64,000 nt of DNA from Stenotrophomonas rhizophila (GTDB taxonomy: Bacteria > Pseudomonadota > Gammaproteobacteria > Xanthomonadales > Xanthomonadaceae), in assembly GCF_000661955.1 (NCBI RefSeq), contig NZ_CP007597.1:3917728-3981727 (forward strand), in the 5' to 3' direction. The translations under genes were made by a program, and so were the position numbers. The notes below the pieces were generated by a model that saw nothing but the letters and a program-made list of their open reading frames with translations, ran no database searches and was not told the DNA's origin. Of this stretch, positions 7,719-16,450 are shown in pieces. Every line of letters starts with the position of its first letter. Position 1 is the first letter of the stretch.

Positions 7719-9188
7719 TCAGCGCACCGCCACCGGCAGCGTAAACACGAACAACGCGCCGTCGCGGCTGTCCATCAGGCGGATCTGCCGGTGATGCAGC
7801 TGCAGGATGCGATGCACGATCAACAGCCCCAGCCCGCCGCTGTCCGGGCGCGCACTGCCCAGCGCCGGCGGCGTACTGAACAATGACGCGCGGCGCTCGG
7901 GCGCGATGCCCGGGCCGGTGTCGGCGATGGCCACCTGCACCTCGCCGTCCTGCGCGCGCAGCACCACTTCGATGCGGCCGCCTTCGGGCGTGTGCCGGAT
8001 CGCGTTGTCCAGCAGGTTGGTCAGCACGCGCTCGATCAGCCCCAGGTCGGCCACGACCGCGGGCAGCCCCGGCGGAATGTCGGCGGTGAGCGTCTGCCGG
8101 CGTGCCTGCGCAGCCAGCTCGAACTTCTGGAACACGTCCTGGACCAGGTCGGGCAGCGAGAACGCCTGCAGATCCAGGCTGACCCCGCCGTGCTCCAGTC
8201 GTGCCAGTTCGAACAGCGCCTGTGCCAGCGCGCCCACCTTGCGGCTCTGCGCCAACGCGATGCCCAGGTAGCGCTGGCGTTCGTCGGCGCCCAGCGTGGC
8301 GTCCTTCAACGCCAGCGTTTCCAGGTAGCCATGCAGCGACGACAACGGCGTGCGCAGGTCATGGGAGATGTTGGCCACCAGCTCGCGCCGCTGCAGGTCC
8401 TGCTCGCGCAGCTGCTGCCACTGTTCGCCCAGGCGCTGGCCCATGTGCCCGAAGCTGTGCTGCAGGATCGCCAGCTCGTCGCGCTCACCGGCCCGCAGCG
8501 GGGTGGGTGGCAGCGGCGTGCCGACACCGGCGGCGTCCACGTCGAAAGCCTGGATGCGCCGGGTCAGCTGGCGCAGGGGGCGGGTCACCCAGCGGAACGC
8601 GACCACGCCGGCCAGCAGCCCGACCACCGCCACGATGGCCAGCGACCACAGCGTGGTGCGCAGGGTCGCATTGGCGGCGATGTTGGCCGCCAGCGCCTCG
8701 CGCTGCTCGCCCACCAGCACCACGTAGATGTAGCCGGCCTGGCGCCCCTGCACCCACAACGGCGCGGCATTGAACACCTTGCGGCCGGTCGCGCTGCGCG
8801 GGTCGTCGCCGAGGATAGGCAGGGGCTCGTCGTGCAACAGCGCCTGCACCGGGGCCAGGTCCACGCGGTCGCGCTTGAGGTGGCCGTCGGGCGCGTCGTG
8901 GCCGAGGATGCGGCCTTCGTCGTCCAGCAGATAGACCTCGACGCTGGGGTTGACCGCCATCAGCTTGCCGAACAGCGCGCGCACTTCGCCGCCGCGCATG
9001 CCGCGTGCGTCCATCAGTTCGCCGCTGCGTGCGATGTGCTCGGCCAGCCCGCGCGACAGCCGCTGCACGGTTTCCTGCTCGTGCATGGCGGTGCTGCGCA
9101 TCTGGATCCACAGCAGCGCGCCGCAGCAGGCCAGCAGCAGCGCGCAGAACACCACCGACAGGCGCTGGGACAAGGTCAGGCGGATCAT
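7719..9188 (-). CDS. Membrane sensor histidine kinase
   Basis: Two-component sensor of 489 residues. A first membrane helix (residues ~8-28, VVFCALLLACCGALLWI) and a second (~180-200, LWSLAIVAVVGLLAGVVAF) bracket a periplasmic domain of about 150 residues; a HAMP linker follows. The kinase core shows the phospho-acceptor in NISHDLRTPLSSL (~residue 275), N box NLLDNAIRHTP, G1 DTGPGIAP and G2 GGLGLLIVH. Its ATG overlaps the response regulator's TGA by 4 bp, so translation is coupled. The pair is transcribed away from the periplasmic methionine sulfoxide reductase operon; control of that operon is plausible by analogy with other redox two-component systems, but not shown. Confidence 0.92.
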   Translation of the reverse strand: MIRLTLSQRLSVVFCALLLACCGALLWIQMRSTAMHEQETVQRLSRGLAEHIARSGELMDARGMRGGEVRALFGKLMAVNPSVEVYLLDDEGRILGHDAPDGHLKRDRVDLAPVQALLHDEPLPILGDDPRSATGRKVFNAAPLWVQGRQAGYIYVVLVGEQREALAANIAANATLRTTLWSLAIVAVVGLLAGVVAFRWVTRPLRQLTRRIQAFDVDAAGVGTPLPPTPLRAGERDELAILQHSFGHMGQRLGEQWQQLREQDLQRRELVANISHDLRTPLSSLHGYLETLALKDATLGADERQRYLGIALAQSRKVGALAQALFELARLEHGGVSLDLQAFSLPDLVQDVFQKFELAAQARRQTLTADIPPGLPAVVADLGLIERVLTNLLDNAIRHTPEGGRIEVVLRAQDGEVQVAIADTGPGIAPERRASLFSTPPALGSARPDSGGLGLLIVHRILQLHHRQIRLMDSRDGALFVFTLPVAVR

Positions 9189-9904
9189 GCGGCGTCCCCG
9201 TCAGTGTCGACCAGCTTGTAGCCCCGCCCCCACACCGTCTGGATGCGCTGCGGCGCGGCCGGGTCGCGTTCGATCTTGTTGCGCAGCCGGTTGATGTGGG
9301 TGTTCACGGTGTGCTCGTAGCCGTCGTGCTGGTAGCCCCAGACCTGGTTGAGCAGGTCCATGCGCGAATACACCTGGCCCGGATGCCGGGCAAAGAAATA
9401 CAGCAGGTCGAATTCGCGCGGGGTCAGTTCCAAGGGGCGGCCTTCCACCTGCGCGGTGCGTGCAACCGGGTCGATGCGCAGCCCGGCCACCTCGGTTTCG
9501 CCGGCATCGATGCGGGCGTTCTGCGCCATGGCCTCCACGCGCCGCAGCAGCGCCTTCACCCGCGCCACCAGTTCCAGCATCGAGAAGGGTTTGGCCAGGT
9601 AGTCGTCGGCGCCCAGTTCCAGGCCCAGGATGCGATGCACTTCGCTGGCCCGCGCACTGGTGATGATGATCGGCGTATAGCGCGCCATCGCCCGGGCACG
9701 CTTGCAGATCTCCAGCCCGTCCACGCCCGGCAGCATCAGGTCCAGCACCAGCGCGCTCCAGGGCTGCGCTTCGAGCAGGGCCAGGCCCTCGTCGCCGGTG
9801 GCGGCGTGGGTGACCTCATAGCCTTCGTCGCGCAGGTGCATGCGCAGCAGGTTGGCGATATGGACATCGTCTTCGACGATCAGGACACGCTTGGCGCTGC
9901 TCAT
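9185..9904 (-). CDS. OmpR/PhoB-type response regulator
   Basis: Response regulator of 239 residues. Receiver domain (residues 1-120): acidic pocket EDD, phospho-acceptor Asp in LVLDLMLPGVDG, Thr/Ser in IIITSA and Lys in LAKPFSM. DNA-binding winged helix at the C terminus: LTPREFDLLYFFARHPGQVYSR, HTVNTHINRLRNKIE, WGRGYKLV. I start at 9904 (MSSAKRVLIVEDD); an ATG at 9940 would add 12 proline-rich residues and neither has a clear ribosome binding site. It overlaps the sensor gene downstream and is divergent from msrB, with about 150 bp between. Confidence 0.93.
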   Translation of the reverse strand: MSSAKRVLIVEDDVHIANLLRMHLRDEGYEVTHAATGDEGLALLEAQPWSALVLDLMLPGVDGLEICKRARAMARYTPIIITSARASEVHRILGLELGADDYLAKPFSMLELVARVKALLRRVEAMAQNARIDAGETEVAGLRIDPVARTAQVEGRPLELTPREFDLLYFFARHPGQVYSRMDLLNQVWGYQHDGYEHTVNTHINRLRNKIERDPAAPQRIQTVWGRGYKLVDTDGDAA

Positions 9905-10052
9905 CGGTGCGGGCGGGCCGGTAGGGGGAACAGGCTGCATTGTCGGCCGATCCGGGCCCGGATGTGTCACGGAAAATTTAACCCTGCGTGAGGATTCGTT
10001 GACCGGCCCGGGCGCAGCATGGCCGCATCGTTTCCCTCCCAGGAGATCGGCC

Positions 10053-10559
10053 ATGCGTTACACCCGTCGCAATGTGCTCGGCATGGGCGCCATGACGGCC
10101 GCCGCCGGCCTGTTCGGCCTGACCGCATGCAGCGGCCCGGCACCGGCCGCACCGGCGGCCCCCACGCGCCGTTTCGAGGTGATGCGCACCGACGCGCAGT
10201 GGCGCGAACAGCTCAGCCCGGCCGCCTACGCCGTCCTGCGCCGCCAGAGCACCGAACGGCCCTACAGCAGCCCGCTCAACAAGGAGCACCGGCGCGGCAC
10301 CTTCAGCTGCGCCGGCTGCGCGCTGCCGCTGTTTTCCTCGTCCACCAAGTTCGACAGCGGCACCGGCTGGCCCAGCTTCTGGGCGCCCCTGCACGGCGCC
10401 GTGGAGGAAGACCGCGACACCACGCTGGGCATGATCCGCATCGAGGCGCACTGCCGACGCTGCGGTGGCCACCTGGGCCATGTGTTCGACGACGGTCCAC
10501 GCCCCACCGGTCTGCGCTACTGCATGAACGGCGTGGCGATGCGCTTCACCGCGGCCTGA
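10053..10559 (+). CDS. msrB: Extracytoplasmic peptide-methionine (R)-S-oxide reductase MsrB, Tat lipoprotein
   Basis: Reduces the R form of methionine sulfoxide in exported proteins. The 168 residues open with TRRNVLGMG, a twin-arginine motif, a hydrophobic stretch and a lipobox ending LTAC, so the enzyme is probably exported by Tat and lipid-anchored. The MsrB domain has both zinc CxxC pairs (CAGC, CRRC), [25 protein letters not shown] and the catalytic Cys in RYCMN. A Shine-Dalgarno AGGAG sits 7 bp before the start. It is first in an operon with the electron donor (36 bp on) and msrA. A separate cytosolic MsrB lies at 37054. Confidence 0.95.
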   Translation: MRYTRRNVLGMGAMTAAAGLFGLTACSGPAPAAPAAPTRRFEVMRTDAQWREQLSPAAYAVLRRQSTERPYSSPLNKEHRRGTFSCAGCALPLFSSSTKFDSGTGWPSFWAPLHGAVEEDRDTTLGMIRIEAHCRRCGGHLGHVFDDGPRPTGLRYCMNGVAMRFTAA

Positions 10560-10594
10560 GCGCCGCTTCCCCTGCATCCTGGAAGGATCTGACC

Positions 10595-12373
10595 ATGTTC
10601 CTGCTTGTCCTGGCCTATCTTGGCGGCGTACTTACCATCCTCAGCCCGTGCATCCTGCCGGTGCTGCCGTTCGTGTTCGCCCGCTCGGACCGCCCCTTCC
10701 TGCGCAGCGGCCTGCCGCTGCTGGTGGGCATGACGCTGATGTTCGCGGTGGTGGCCAGCCTGGCCGCGGTGGGCAGCCAGTGGGTGGCCCAGGCCAACCA
10801 GATCGGGCGCTGGATCGCGCTGGTGGTGATGGCGGTGTTCGCGCTGGCGCTGCTGTGGCCGTCGCTGGCCAACCGCCTGCTGTCGCCGTTCCAGCGGCTG
10901 GGCGCGCGGCTCAGTGCTTCGGCCGATGCGGCCAGTGATGCCGGGCGCGGCGGGGTGGGCACCTCGCTGCTGATCGGCATCGCCACCGGCCTGCTCTGGG
11001 CACCGTGCGCCGGGCCGATCCTGGGGCTGATCCTCACCGGCGCGGCGCTCAATGGCGCCAGCGTCGGCACCAGCGGACTGCTGCTGGCCTATGCGCTCGG
11101 CGCCGCCACGTCGCTGGCCCTGGCGATCTGGATCGGCGGGCGCGTGTTTGCCGCGCTCAAGCAGCGCCTGGGCGTGGGCGAGTGGATCCGCCGCGCACTC
11201 GGCGTGGCCGCGCTGCTGGCGGTGGTGGCGATCGGCATGGGCTGGGACACCGGCGTGCTGACCCGGCTGTCCACGGTGAGTACGGCCAAGCTCGAGCAGG
11301 GCCTGCTGGACGTACTGCCGGGGCAGGAACCGGCCGCGGGCGGTTCGATGATGATGATGGCCGCCAACGCGCCAGCCGGCGCGCCCTTGCCGGTGGAAGG
11401 CACCCTGCCCTCGCTGGCCGGCGCCACCGGCTGGCTCAACAGCCCGCCGCTGAGCGCCGAGGCATTGCGCGGCAAGGTGGTGCTGGTCGATTTCTGGACC
11501 TACTCGTGCATCAACTGCCTGCGCGCCATGCCGTACGTGCGCGAGTGGGCCGAGCGTTACCGCGACCACGGCCTGGTGGTGATCGGCGTGCACGCCCCGG
11601 AGTTTGCTTTCGAGCGCAGCCTGGGCAACGTGCAGCGCGCGGTGAAGGACCTGAAGGTCACCTACCCGGTGGCGATCGACAACGACTTTGCGATCTGGCG
11701 CGGCTTCAACAACCGCTACTGGCCCGCGCACTACTTCATCGATGCGGAAGGCCGCATCCGTGCGCACCACTTCGGCGAAGGCAATTACGCGCAGTCCGAG
11801 CAGATCATCCGCCAGCTGCTGCGCGAGGCCGGCAACACCCTGCCCGACGAACCGGCGCAGGCGATGGCGATGGCCGCCGCGGCGCCGCGCGATGGCATCG
11901 AGCAGCAGGCCGACATGCGCAACCTGAAATCGCCGGAAACCTACCTGGGCCATGCGCGCGCGCAGAGCTTCGCCTCGCCTGGCGGGCAGCAGCCGGACCA
12001 TGCCACCGACTACACCGTGCCGGCCACCTTGCGCTTGAACCAGTGGGCGCTGGGTGGGCGCTGGACGGTGGGCGAGGAAGACGCACACCTGGACGCAGCC
12101 GGTGGCCGGATCGCCTTCCGCTTCCATGCCCGCGACCTGCACCTGGTGCTGGCCCCGGCCGTGGATGGCAAACCACTGCGCTACCGCGTGCGCATCGACG
12201 GCCAGCCGCCGGGCGCGGCCGCCGGGGGCGATGTGTCGGCCGATGGCAGCGGCCAGGTCGGCGAGCACCGGCTGTACCAGTTGATCCGCCAGCGCGGCGA
12301 TGTTCGTGAACGCACCTTCGAGATCGAGTTCCTTGATCCGGGCGTGCATGCCTATGCCTTTACGTTCGGTTGA
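10595..12373 (+). CDS. CcdA-thioredoxin-like fusion (DipZ-type) membrane thiol donor
   Basis: Protein of 592 residues with three parts. Residues 1-230 are a DsbD/CcdA-type membrane domain with six or so helices; the two transport cysteines appear in ILSPCILPVLPF and LLWAPCAGPILG. Residues ~285-430 form a TlpA/AhpC-like thioredoxin domain, redox motif CINC in DFWTYSCINCLRAMPY. Residues ~460-592 are a beta-rich C-terminal domain as in mycobacterial DipZ. It should carry electrons from cytosolic thioredoxin across the membrane. Standing between periplasmic msrB and msrA, its likely clients are those reductases, much as the thioredoxin-like domain of PilB and DsbD serve MsrAB in Neisseria (analogy). 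GGAAGGA precedes the ATG by 7 bp. Confidence 0.9.
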   Translation: MFLLVLAYLGGVLTILSPCILPVLPFVFARSDRPFLRSGLPLLVGMTLMFAVVASLAAVGSQWVAQANQIGRWIALVVMAVFALALLWPSLANRLLSPFQRLGARLSASADAASDAGRGGVGTSLLIGIATGLLWAPCAGPILGLILTGAALNGASVGTSGLLLAYALGAATSLALAIWIGGRVFAALKQRLGVGEWIRRALGVAALLAVVAIGMGWDTGVLTRLSTVSTAKLEQGLLDVLPGQEPAAGGSMMMMAANAPAGAPLPVEGTLPSLAGATGWLNSPPLSAEALRGKVVLVDFWTYSCINCLRAMPYVREWAERYRDHGLVVIGVHAPEFAFERSLGNVQRAVKDLKVTYPVAIDNDFAIWRGFNNRYWPAHYFIDAEGRIRAHHFGEGNYAQSEQIIRQLLREAGNTLPDEPAQAMAMAAAAPRDGIEQQADMRNLKSPETYLGHARAQSFASPGGQQPDHATDYTVPATLRLNQWALGGRWTVGEEDAHLDAAGGRIAFRFHARDLHLVLAPAVDGKPLRYRVRIDGQPPGAAAGGDVSADGSGQVGEHRLYQLIRQRGDVRERTFEIEFLDPGVHAYAFTFG

Positions 12374-12389
12374 GCCCTGGAGGCCTTCG

Positions 12390-13136
12390 ATGAAGATCGC
12401 AATGGACAAACTGGTGGCCGGCAGCATCGCGGCGGTGATCGCGGCGATGACCATCACCGCGGTGGTCAGCCTGGATCGCCCGGCGCAGGCGGCCACGGCG
12501 CAGGCGCAGGCGCTGGTGACGCTGCCTGCGCCCACCGGCACGGCCGACTTCAAGCCGCCCGGCATCAAGCGCGCGCGGGTGGTGTTTGCCGGCGGCTGCT
12601 TCTGGGGCGTGCAGGGCGTGTTCCAGCACATCAACGGCGTGGACAACGCGGTGTCCGGCTACATCGGCGGCAGCGCGGGCGATGCCAGCTACACGCGCGT
12701 GGGCAGCGGCGGCACCGGCCATGCCGAGGCGGTGCAGGTCACCTACGATCCGTCGAAGGTGAGCTACGGGCAGCTGATGCAGGTGTTCTTCTCGGTGGCC
12801 CACGACCCCACCCAGCTCAATCGCCAGGGACCTGATCGCGGCACGCAGTATCGTTCGGCGGTGTTTGCCGACGATGCCGGGCAGCGCGATGCCACCCAGG
12901 CGTATATCGCCCAGCTGCAGCGCGCCAAGGCGTTCCGCGCCCCGGTGGTGACCACGGTCGAGGGCGGCAAGCGCTTCTATCCGGCCGAGGGCTACCACCA
13001 GAACTACCTCACCCTGCACCCGGAGTCGCTGTATATCCGCATCAACGACCTGCCGAAGGTGGAGGCGCTCAAGCGCCAGTACCCGGCCCTGTACCGAGAC
13101 ACGCCGCGGCTGGTGTCCACGCTGTCGGCGCGCTGA
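12390..13136 (+). CDS. msrA: Exported peptide-methionine (S)-S-oxide reductase MsrA
   Basis: Reduces the S form of methionine sulfoxide. The 248 residues start with a hydrophobic segment (LVAGSIAAVIAAMTITAVV) that serves as signal peptide or anchor, so this copy acts outside the cytosol. The catalytic motif GGCFWG stands near residue 70; GYIGG, GTGHAEAVQVTYDP, FFSVAHDPTQLNRQGPD and YHQNYL are family hallmarks. The start at 12390 has GGAGG 6 bp upstream and follows the DipZ-like gene by 16 bp; it closes the msrB-dipZ-msrA operon. A head-to-head SMAG pair follows. Confidence 0.94.
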   Translation: MKIAMDKLVAGSIAAVIAAMTITAVVSLDRPAQAATAQAQALVTLPAPTGTADFKPPGIKRARVVFAGGCFWGVQGVFQHINGVDNAVSGYIGGSAGDASYTRVGSGGTGHAEAVQVTYDPSKVSYGQLMQVFFSVAHDPTQLNRQGPDRGTQYRSAVFADDAGQRDATQAYIAQLQRAKAFRAPVVTTVEGGKRFYPAEGYHQNYLTLHPESLYIRINDLPKVEALKRQYPALYRDTPRLVSTLSAR

Positions 13137-13150
13137 AAAATGCCCCCCGG

Positions 13151-13220
13151 GTAGAGCCGACCGTTGGTCGGCTGCCTTTGGGTGCCGGGATACGTGCAGC
13201 CGACCAACGGTCGGCTCTAC
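13151..13220. repeat. Head-to-head SMAG pair
   Basis: Forward copy 13151-13175 (GTAGAGCCGACCGTTGGTCG...) and inverse copy 13196-13220, separated by 20 bp. Together they can fold into one long hairpin of about 25 bp at the 3' end of the msr operon transcript, or into two small ones. Confidence 0.88.
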
Positions 13221-13400
13221 CCGGACGGGGTCGAAAAAAGTGCACGGCGCAACACGGCACCGCCGTGCACGAGGGAAGTCCGGCAGGCGCAGCGGCGGGC
13301 CGCACTGCGCGGGAGGGAGCATGCTAGGCTGCGCGCAGCAGCGGATACAGAGCCAGCTTCCGGCCATCCGCACGGTTACAGATTGCGGCGGACTCTCCCC

Positions 13401-14819
13401 ATGGCAGCCAACCTTTACCAATCCCTGGCCGATGAAATGGCCGATGCCATCCACAGCGGTCGGTTGCCGGTGGGCACCCGCCTGCCCTCGCTGCGTGGCC
13501 TGGCGGCGCAGCGCCAGCTCAGCCTCAACACCGTCATTGCTGCCTATCGCCAGCTCGAAGATGCCGGCCTGGTGGTACCGCGGCCCAAGGCCGGCTTCGT
13601 GGTCAGCCCGCGCCTGGCCGAACCGACCCGCTCGCTGCGCCAGGCACCGTCGCTGGCCACCACCCAGGCCCAACAGCTGATGATGGCGCGGGTGCTGGCC
13701 GCGCAGCAGCAACCGGGCATCGTCGACCTGGCTTTCGCCGGCCCGCGCGGGCGTCGCTTCTATCCCGGCGACAAACTGGCGCGCAGTACCGCGCAGGTGC
13801 TGCGCCGCGCCGGCATGGTGGAAACCTATGCCCGCCCGAATGCGGCCACCCGGCTGCTGGAGCAGATCGTGCGGCGCGGGCCACGGCTGGGCCTGCACAC
13901 CAGCACCGAGCGCCTGGTCCTCACCCATGGCGCCATGGAAGCGCTGCAGCTGGCCCTGCGCGCGGTGACGCGGCCCGGGGATGCGGTGGGGATCGAAGCA
14001 CCGTCCTACTTCAACCTGTACCCGCTGCTCAGCAATCTGGGCCTGAAGGCCATCGAGCTGCCCACCGATCCGCGCCGCGGGCTGGATGTGGATGCCGTGG
14101 CCGCGCAGCTGGAACGCGGTGCGCTGCGTGCGATCGTGGCCATGCCCACCGTGCACAACCCGCTCGGCTGCACCATGCCCGTGGCCGAAAAGCAGCGCCT
14201 GGCCGCGCTGGTCAACCACTACCGCATTCCCCTCATCGAAGACGCGGTGTATGCCGAACTGCAGTTCCAGGAGCCGCTGGCGCCGCTGCTGAAATCCTTC
14301 GATGAAGACGGTTGGGTAATGGTGTGCAGCAGCTTCTCCAAGACACTGGCGCCGGACTACCGCATCGGTTGGCTCGATGCGGGGCGGTTCGCCGCCGACA
14401 TCCAGCTGCTCAAGTTCCAGTCCACCGGGGCCGAGCCGCGCCTGCTCGGCGAGGCCGTGGGCGCGTTCCTGGAAGCGGGCAGCTACGAGCACCACCTGCG
14501 CACGCTGCGCCGCCTGTACAACGACCAGGTGCGGCGCGTGCGCGCGCTGATCGCCCAGCACTTCCCGGCCGGCACGTTGGCCACCCAGCCCACCGGCGGC
14601 TTCCTGCTGTGGGTGGAGCTGCCCGCCGGCATCGACACCGGCGCGCTGTTCGAACAGGCCTTGGCGCGCGGCGTGGTGTTCATGCCCGGCCAGGTGTACT
14701 CACGCGGCGCGCGCTACCGGCATTGCCTGCGGTTGTCGTGCTGCCAGGAACTGGACGCGGCGTACGTGGACGCGATCGCCACGCTGGGGCAGCTGGCCTG
14801 CGCCCTGCGCGACGCCTGA
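13401..14819 (+). CDS. MocR-type regulator: GntR DNA-binding domain fused to aminotransferase
   Basis: Transcription regulator of 472 residues. Residues 1-75 form a GntR winged helix (LADEMADAIHSGRLPVGTRLPSLRGL, LSLNTVIAAYRQLEDAGLVV). Residues ~110-465 are a type I aminotransferase fold with the PLP lysine in SFSKTLAPDYRIGW, NPLG in the binding loop (MPTVHNPLGCTM) and the Asp of IPLIEDAVY. MocR proteins bind PLP or amino compounds and control nearby or distant genes. The start at 13401 gives the normal N terminus; the frame upstream crosses the repeat. No aminotransferase or vitamin B6 gene is adjacent, so the target is not evident. It ends 15 bp before convergent bioD. Confidence 0.92.
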   Translation: MAANLYQSLADEMADAIHSGRLPVGTRLPSLRGLAAQRQLSLNTVIAAYRQLEDAGLVVPRPKAGFVVSPRLAEPTRSLRQAPSLATTQAQQLMMARVLAAQQQPGIVDLAFAGPRGRRFYPGDKLARSTAQVLRRAGMVETYARPNAATRLLEQIVRRGPRLGLHTSTERLVLTHGAMEALQLALRAVTRPGDAVGIEAPSYFNLYPLLSNLGLKAIELPTDPRRGLDVDAVAAQLERGALRAIVAMPTVHNPLGCTMPVAEKQRLAALVNHYRIPLIEDAVYAELQFQEPLAPLLKSFDEDGWVMVCSSFSKTLAPDYRIGWLDAGRFAADIQLLKFQSTGAEPRLLGEAVGAFLEAGSYEHHLRTLRRLYNDQVRRVRALIAQHFPAGTLATQPTGGFLLWVELPAGIDTGALFEQALARGVVFMPGQVYSRGARYRHCLRLSCCQELDAAYVDAIATLGQLACALRDA

Positions 14820-14834
14820 GTCCAAGCCCCGCGG

Positions 14835-15512
14835 TTACAGCTGCAGGCACCCGGCCAGCCCGGCCGGATCGGCCCCGGGCGCAAAGGGCAGGCGGCCCAG
14901 GCACGGCATCGCAAGGCGGTCGCGCAGCATGGTCATGTTGTCGTCGATGCGCGCCATCTGCGGGTCGACCTCGTTGCCGATCCAGCCGATGCAGGTGGCC
15001 CCGCTGGCCGCGATCGCCGCCGCGGTGAGGCGCGCATGGTTCAGGCAACCCAGCCGCAGGCCCACCACCATCACCACCGGCAGCTGCAGCGCGTGTACCA
15101 GGTGGGCCTGGTCCAGCGTGGCCGACAGCGGTGCCAGCCAGCCGCCCACGCCCTCCACCACCACCGTGTCGGCCTGTGCGCGCAGCCGCCCGAAGGCCGC
15201 CTCGATCGGGCCCAGCGCCAGCTGCACGCCGGCGTCGGCGGCGGCCAGCTCGGGCGCCAGCGGCAGGGGCAGCGCGTACGGGTTGAGGTCGGCGTAGGCC
15301 GGCACCGGCTGGCTGGCGGCCAGCAGCGCGGTGGCGTCCTCGTTGCGCCACCCGTGCGCGGTGCGCTCGCAGCCGCTGGCCACCGGCTTCATCCCCACCG
15401 CCGTGCCACCACGCTGGCGCAGCGCGTGCAGCAGCACACAGCTGCTGAAGGTCTTGCCGATACCGGTGTCGGTACCGGTGACATACAGGGCGGGAAGCGG
15501 GGAGGCGGTCAT
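14835..15512 (-). CDS. bioD: Dethiobiotin synthase BioD
   Basis: ATP-dependent ligase that closes the ureido ring of dethiobiotin from 7,8-diaminopelargonate and CO2, the penultimate step of biotin synthesis in the cytosol. The 225 residues begin PLPALYVTGTDTGIGKTFSS, with the P-loop GTDTGIGKT, then MKPVASG with the catalytic Lys and VEGVGGWLAPL. I start at 15512; an ATG at 15542 would add ten residues. It is divergent from the free-methionine-sulfoxide reductase gene with about 75 bp between. No other bio gene is in the window. Confidence 0.94.
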   Translation of the reverse strand: MTASPLPALYVTGTDTGIGKTFSSCVLLHALRQRGGTAVGMKPVASGCERTAHGWRNEDATALLAASQPVPAYADLNPYALPLPLAPELAAADAGVQLALGPIEAAFGRLRAQADTVVVEGVGGWLAPLSATLDQAHLVHALQLPVVMVVGLRLGCLNHARLTAAAIAASGATCIGWIGNEVDPQMARIDDNMTMLRDRLAMPCLGRLPFAPGADPAGLAGCLQL

Positions 15513-15586
15513 CACGGCCGGGATCGGGAAGGAGCGGTGCATTATCGACGGTCCCGGCGCGGCCTGCTGCTTGCTAGACTCCGGGC

Positions 15587-16069
15587 ATGTTCGATACTTC
15601 CACGCTCACCGGCAGCAAGCCGGAACAGTACGGCCAGCTGCTGGCCCAGGCCCGCGCACTGGTACACGGCGAGCGCGACCGCATCGCCAATGCGGCCAAC
15701 CTGTCGGCCCTGGTCTACCACGCCCTGCCGCACCTGAACTGGGTGGGCTTCTACTTCTTCGACGGCACCGAGCTGGTGGTCGGCCCGTTCCAGGGGCTGC
15801 CGGCCTGCGTGCGCATCCCGCTGGACAAGGGCGTGTGCGGCGCGGCGGCCAGCCAGCGCGTGACCCAGCGCATTGAAGACGTGGATGCCTTCCCCGGCCA
15901 CATCGCCTGTGATTCGGCGTCGCGCTCGGAACTGGTGGTGCCACTGGTCCACGGCGATACCCTGATCGGCGTGTTCGACCTGGACAGCCCCTCGCTGGCG
16001 CGTTTCGACGCCGACGATCAGGCCGGCCTGGAGGCGATCGCCGCGGTGTTCGTCGAGGCCCTGGGATGA
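15587..16069 (+). CDS. Free methionine-(R)-sulfoxide reductase (GAF domain)
   Basis: Single GAF domain of 160 residues that reduces free, not protein-bound, methionine R-sulfoxide in the cytosol. The three conserved cysteines of the fRMsr class are present: PACVRI (~residue 84), GVCGAA (~94) and HIACDSASRSE (~118), the last being the catalytic one. NWVGFYF, LVVGPFQG and GVFDLDSP complete the family pattern. Its stop overlaps the next start by 4 bp. This is one of four methionine sulfoxide reductases in the window. Confidence 0.92.
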   Translation: MFDTSTLTGSKPEQYGQLLAQARALVHGERDRIANAANLSALVYHALPHLNWVGFYFFDGTELVVGPFQGLPACVRIPLDKGVCGAAASQRVTQRIEDVDAFPGHIACDSASRSELVVPLVHGDTLIGVFDLDSPSLARFDADDQAGLEAIAAVFVEALG

Positions 16070-16440
16070 GCACCAAGCTGCGCAACATCGGTCCCAAGAG
16101 CGCAGCCTGGCTGCGCCAGGTCGGGTTGCGCACGCCCGAGGAGCTGATCGCGATCGGCGCGGTCGGCGCGTTCGTGAAGGTGCGCCGCGCCGGCTTCAAG
16201 CCCAGCCTCAACCTGCTCTACTCGCTGGAAGGCGCGCTGCAGGACTGCCATTGGCAGGAACTGCCCGAAGCACGCCGCACCGAACTGGTGGCCGAGTACG
16301 AGGCCATCATTGCCGACAAGCCCCTGAAAAAGGCACCGCCGGCGTCCGGCCCGGTCTACGACCGCACCGCCGAACGTCGCGATGATGAAGCCGACACCGA
16401 CGACGTGCCGCCGTTCGAACCGGACGACGAGACGTCGTAA
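16066..16440 (+). CDS. TfoX/Sxy C-terminal domain protein
   Basis: Protein of 124 residues containing only the C-terminal TfoX domain: LRNIGPKSAAWLRQVGLRTPEEL, then GAVGAFVKVRRAGFKPSLNLLYSLEGAL. This domain has a helix-hairpin-helix-like fold; its role without the N-terminal TfoX part is unknown. The last 35 residues are acidic and disordered. ATGA overlap with the fRMsr gene shows coupled translation, though no functional link between the two is known to me. Confidence 0.85.
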   Translation: MSTKLRNIGPKSAAWLRQVGLRTPEELIAIGAVGAFVKVRRAGFKPSLNLLYSLEGALQDCHWQELPEARRTELVAEYEAIIADKPLKKAPPASGPVYDRTAERRDDEADTDDVPPFEPDDETS

Positions 16441-16450
16441 CGCCGCGCGA

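Noticed and set aside
16066..16440. Full competence regulator TfoX/Sxy
   Set aside because: Only the C-terminal domain is present; the N-terminal domain of the true regulator is missing, so competence control is not claimed.
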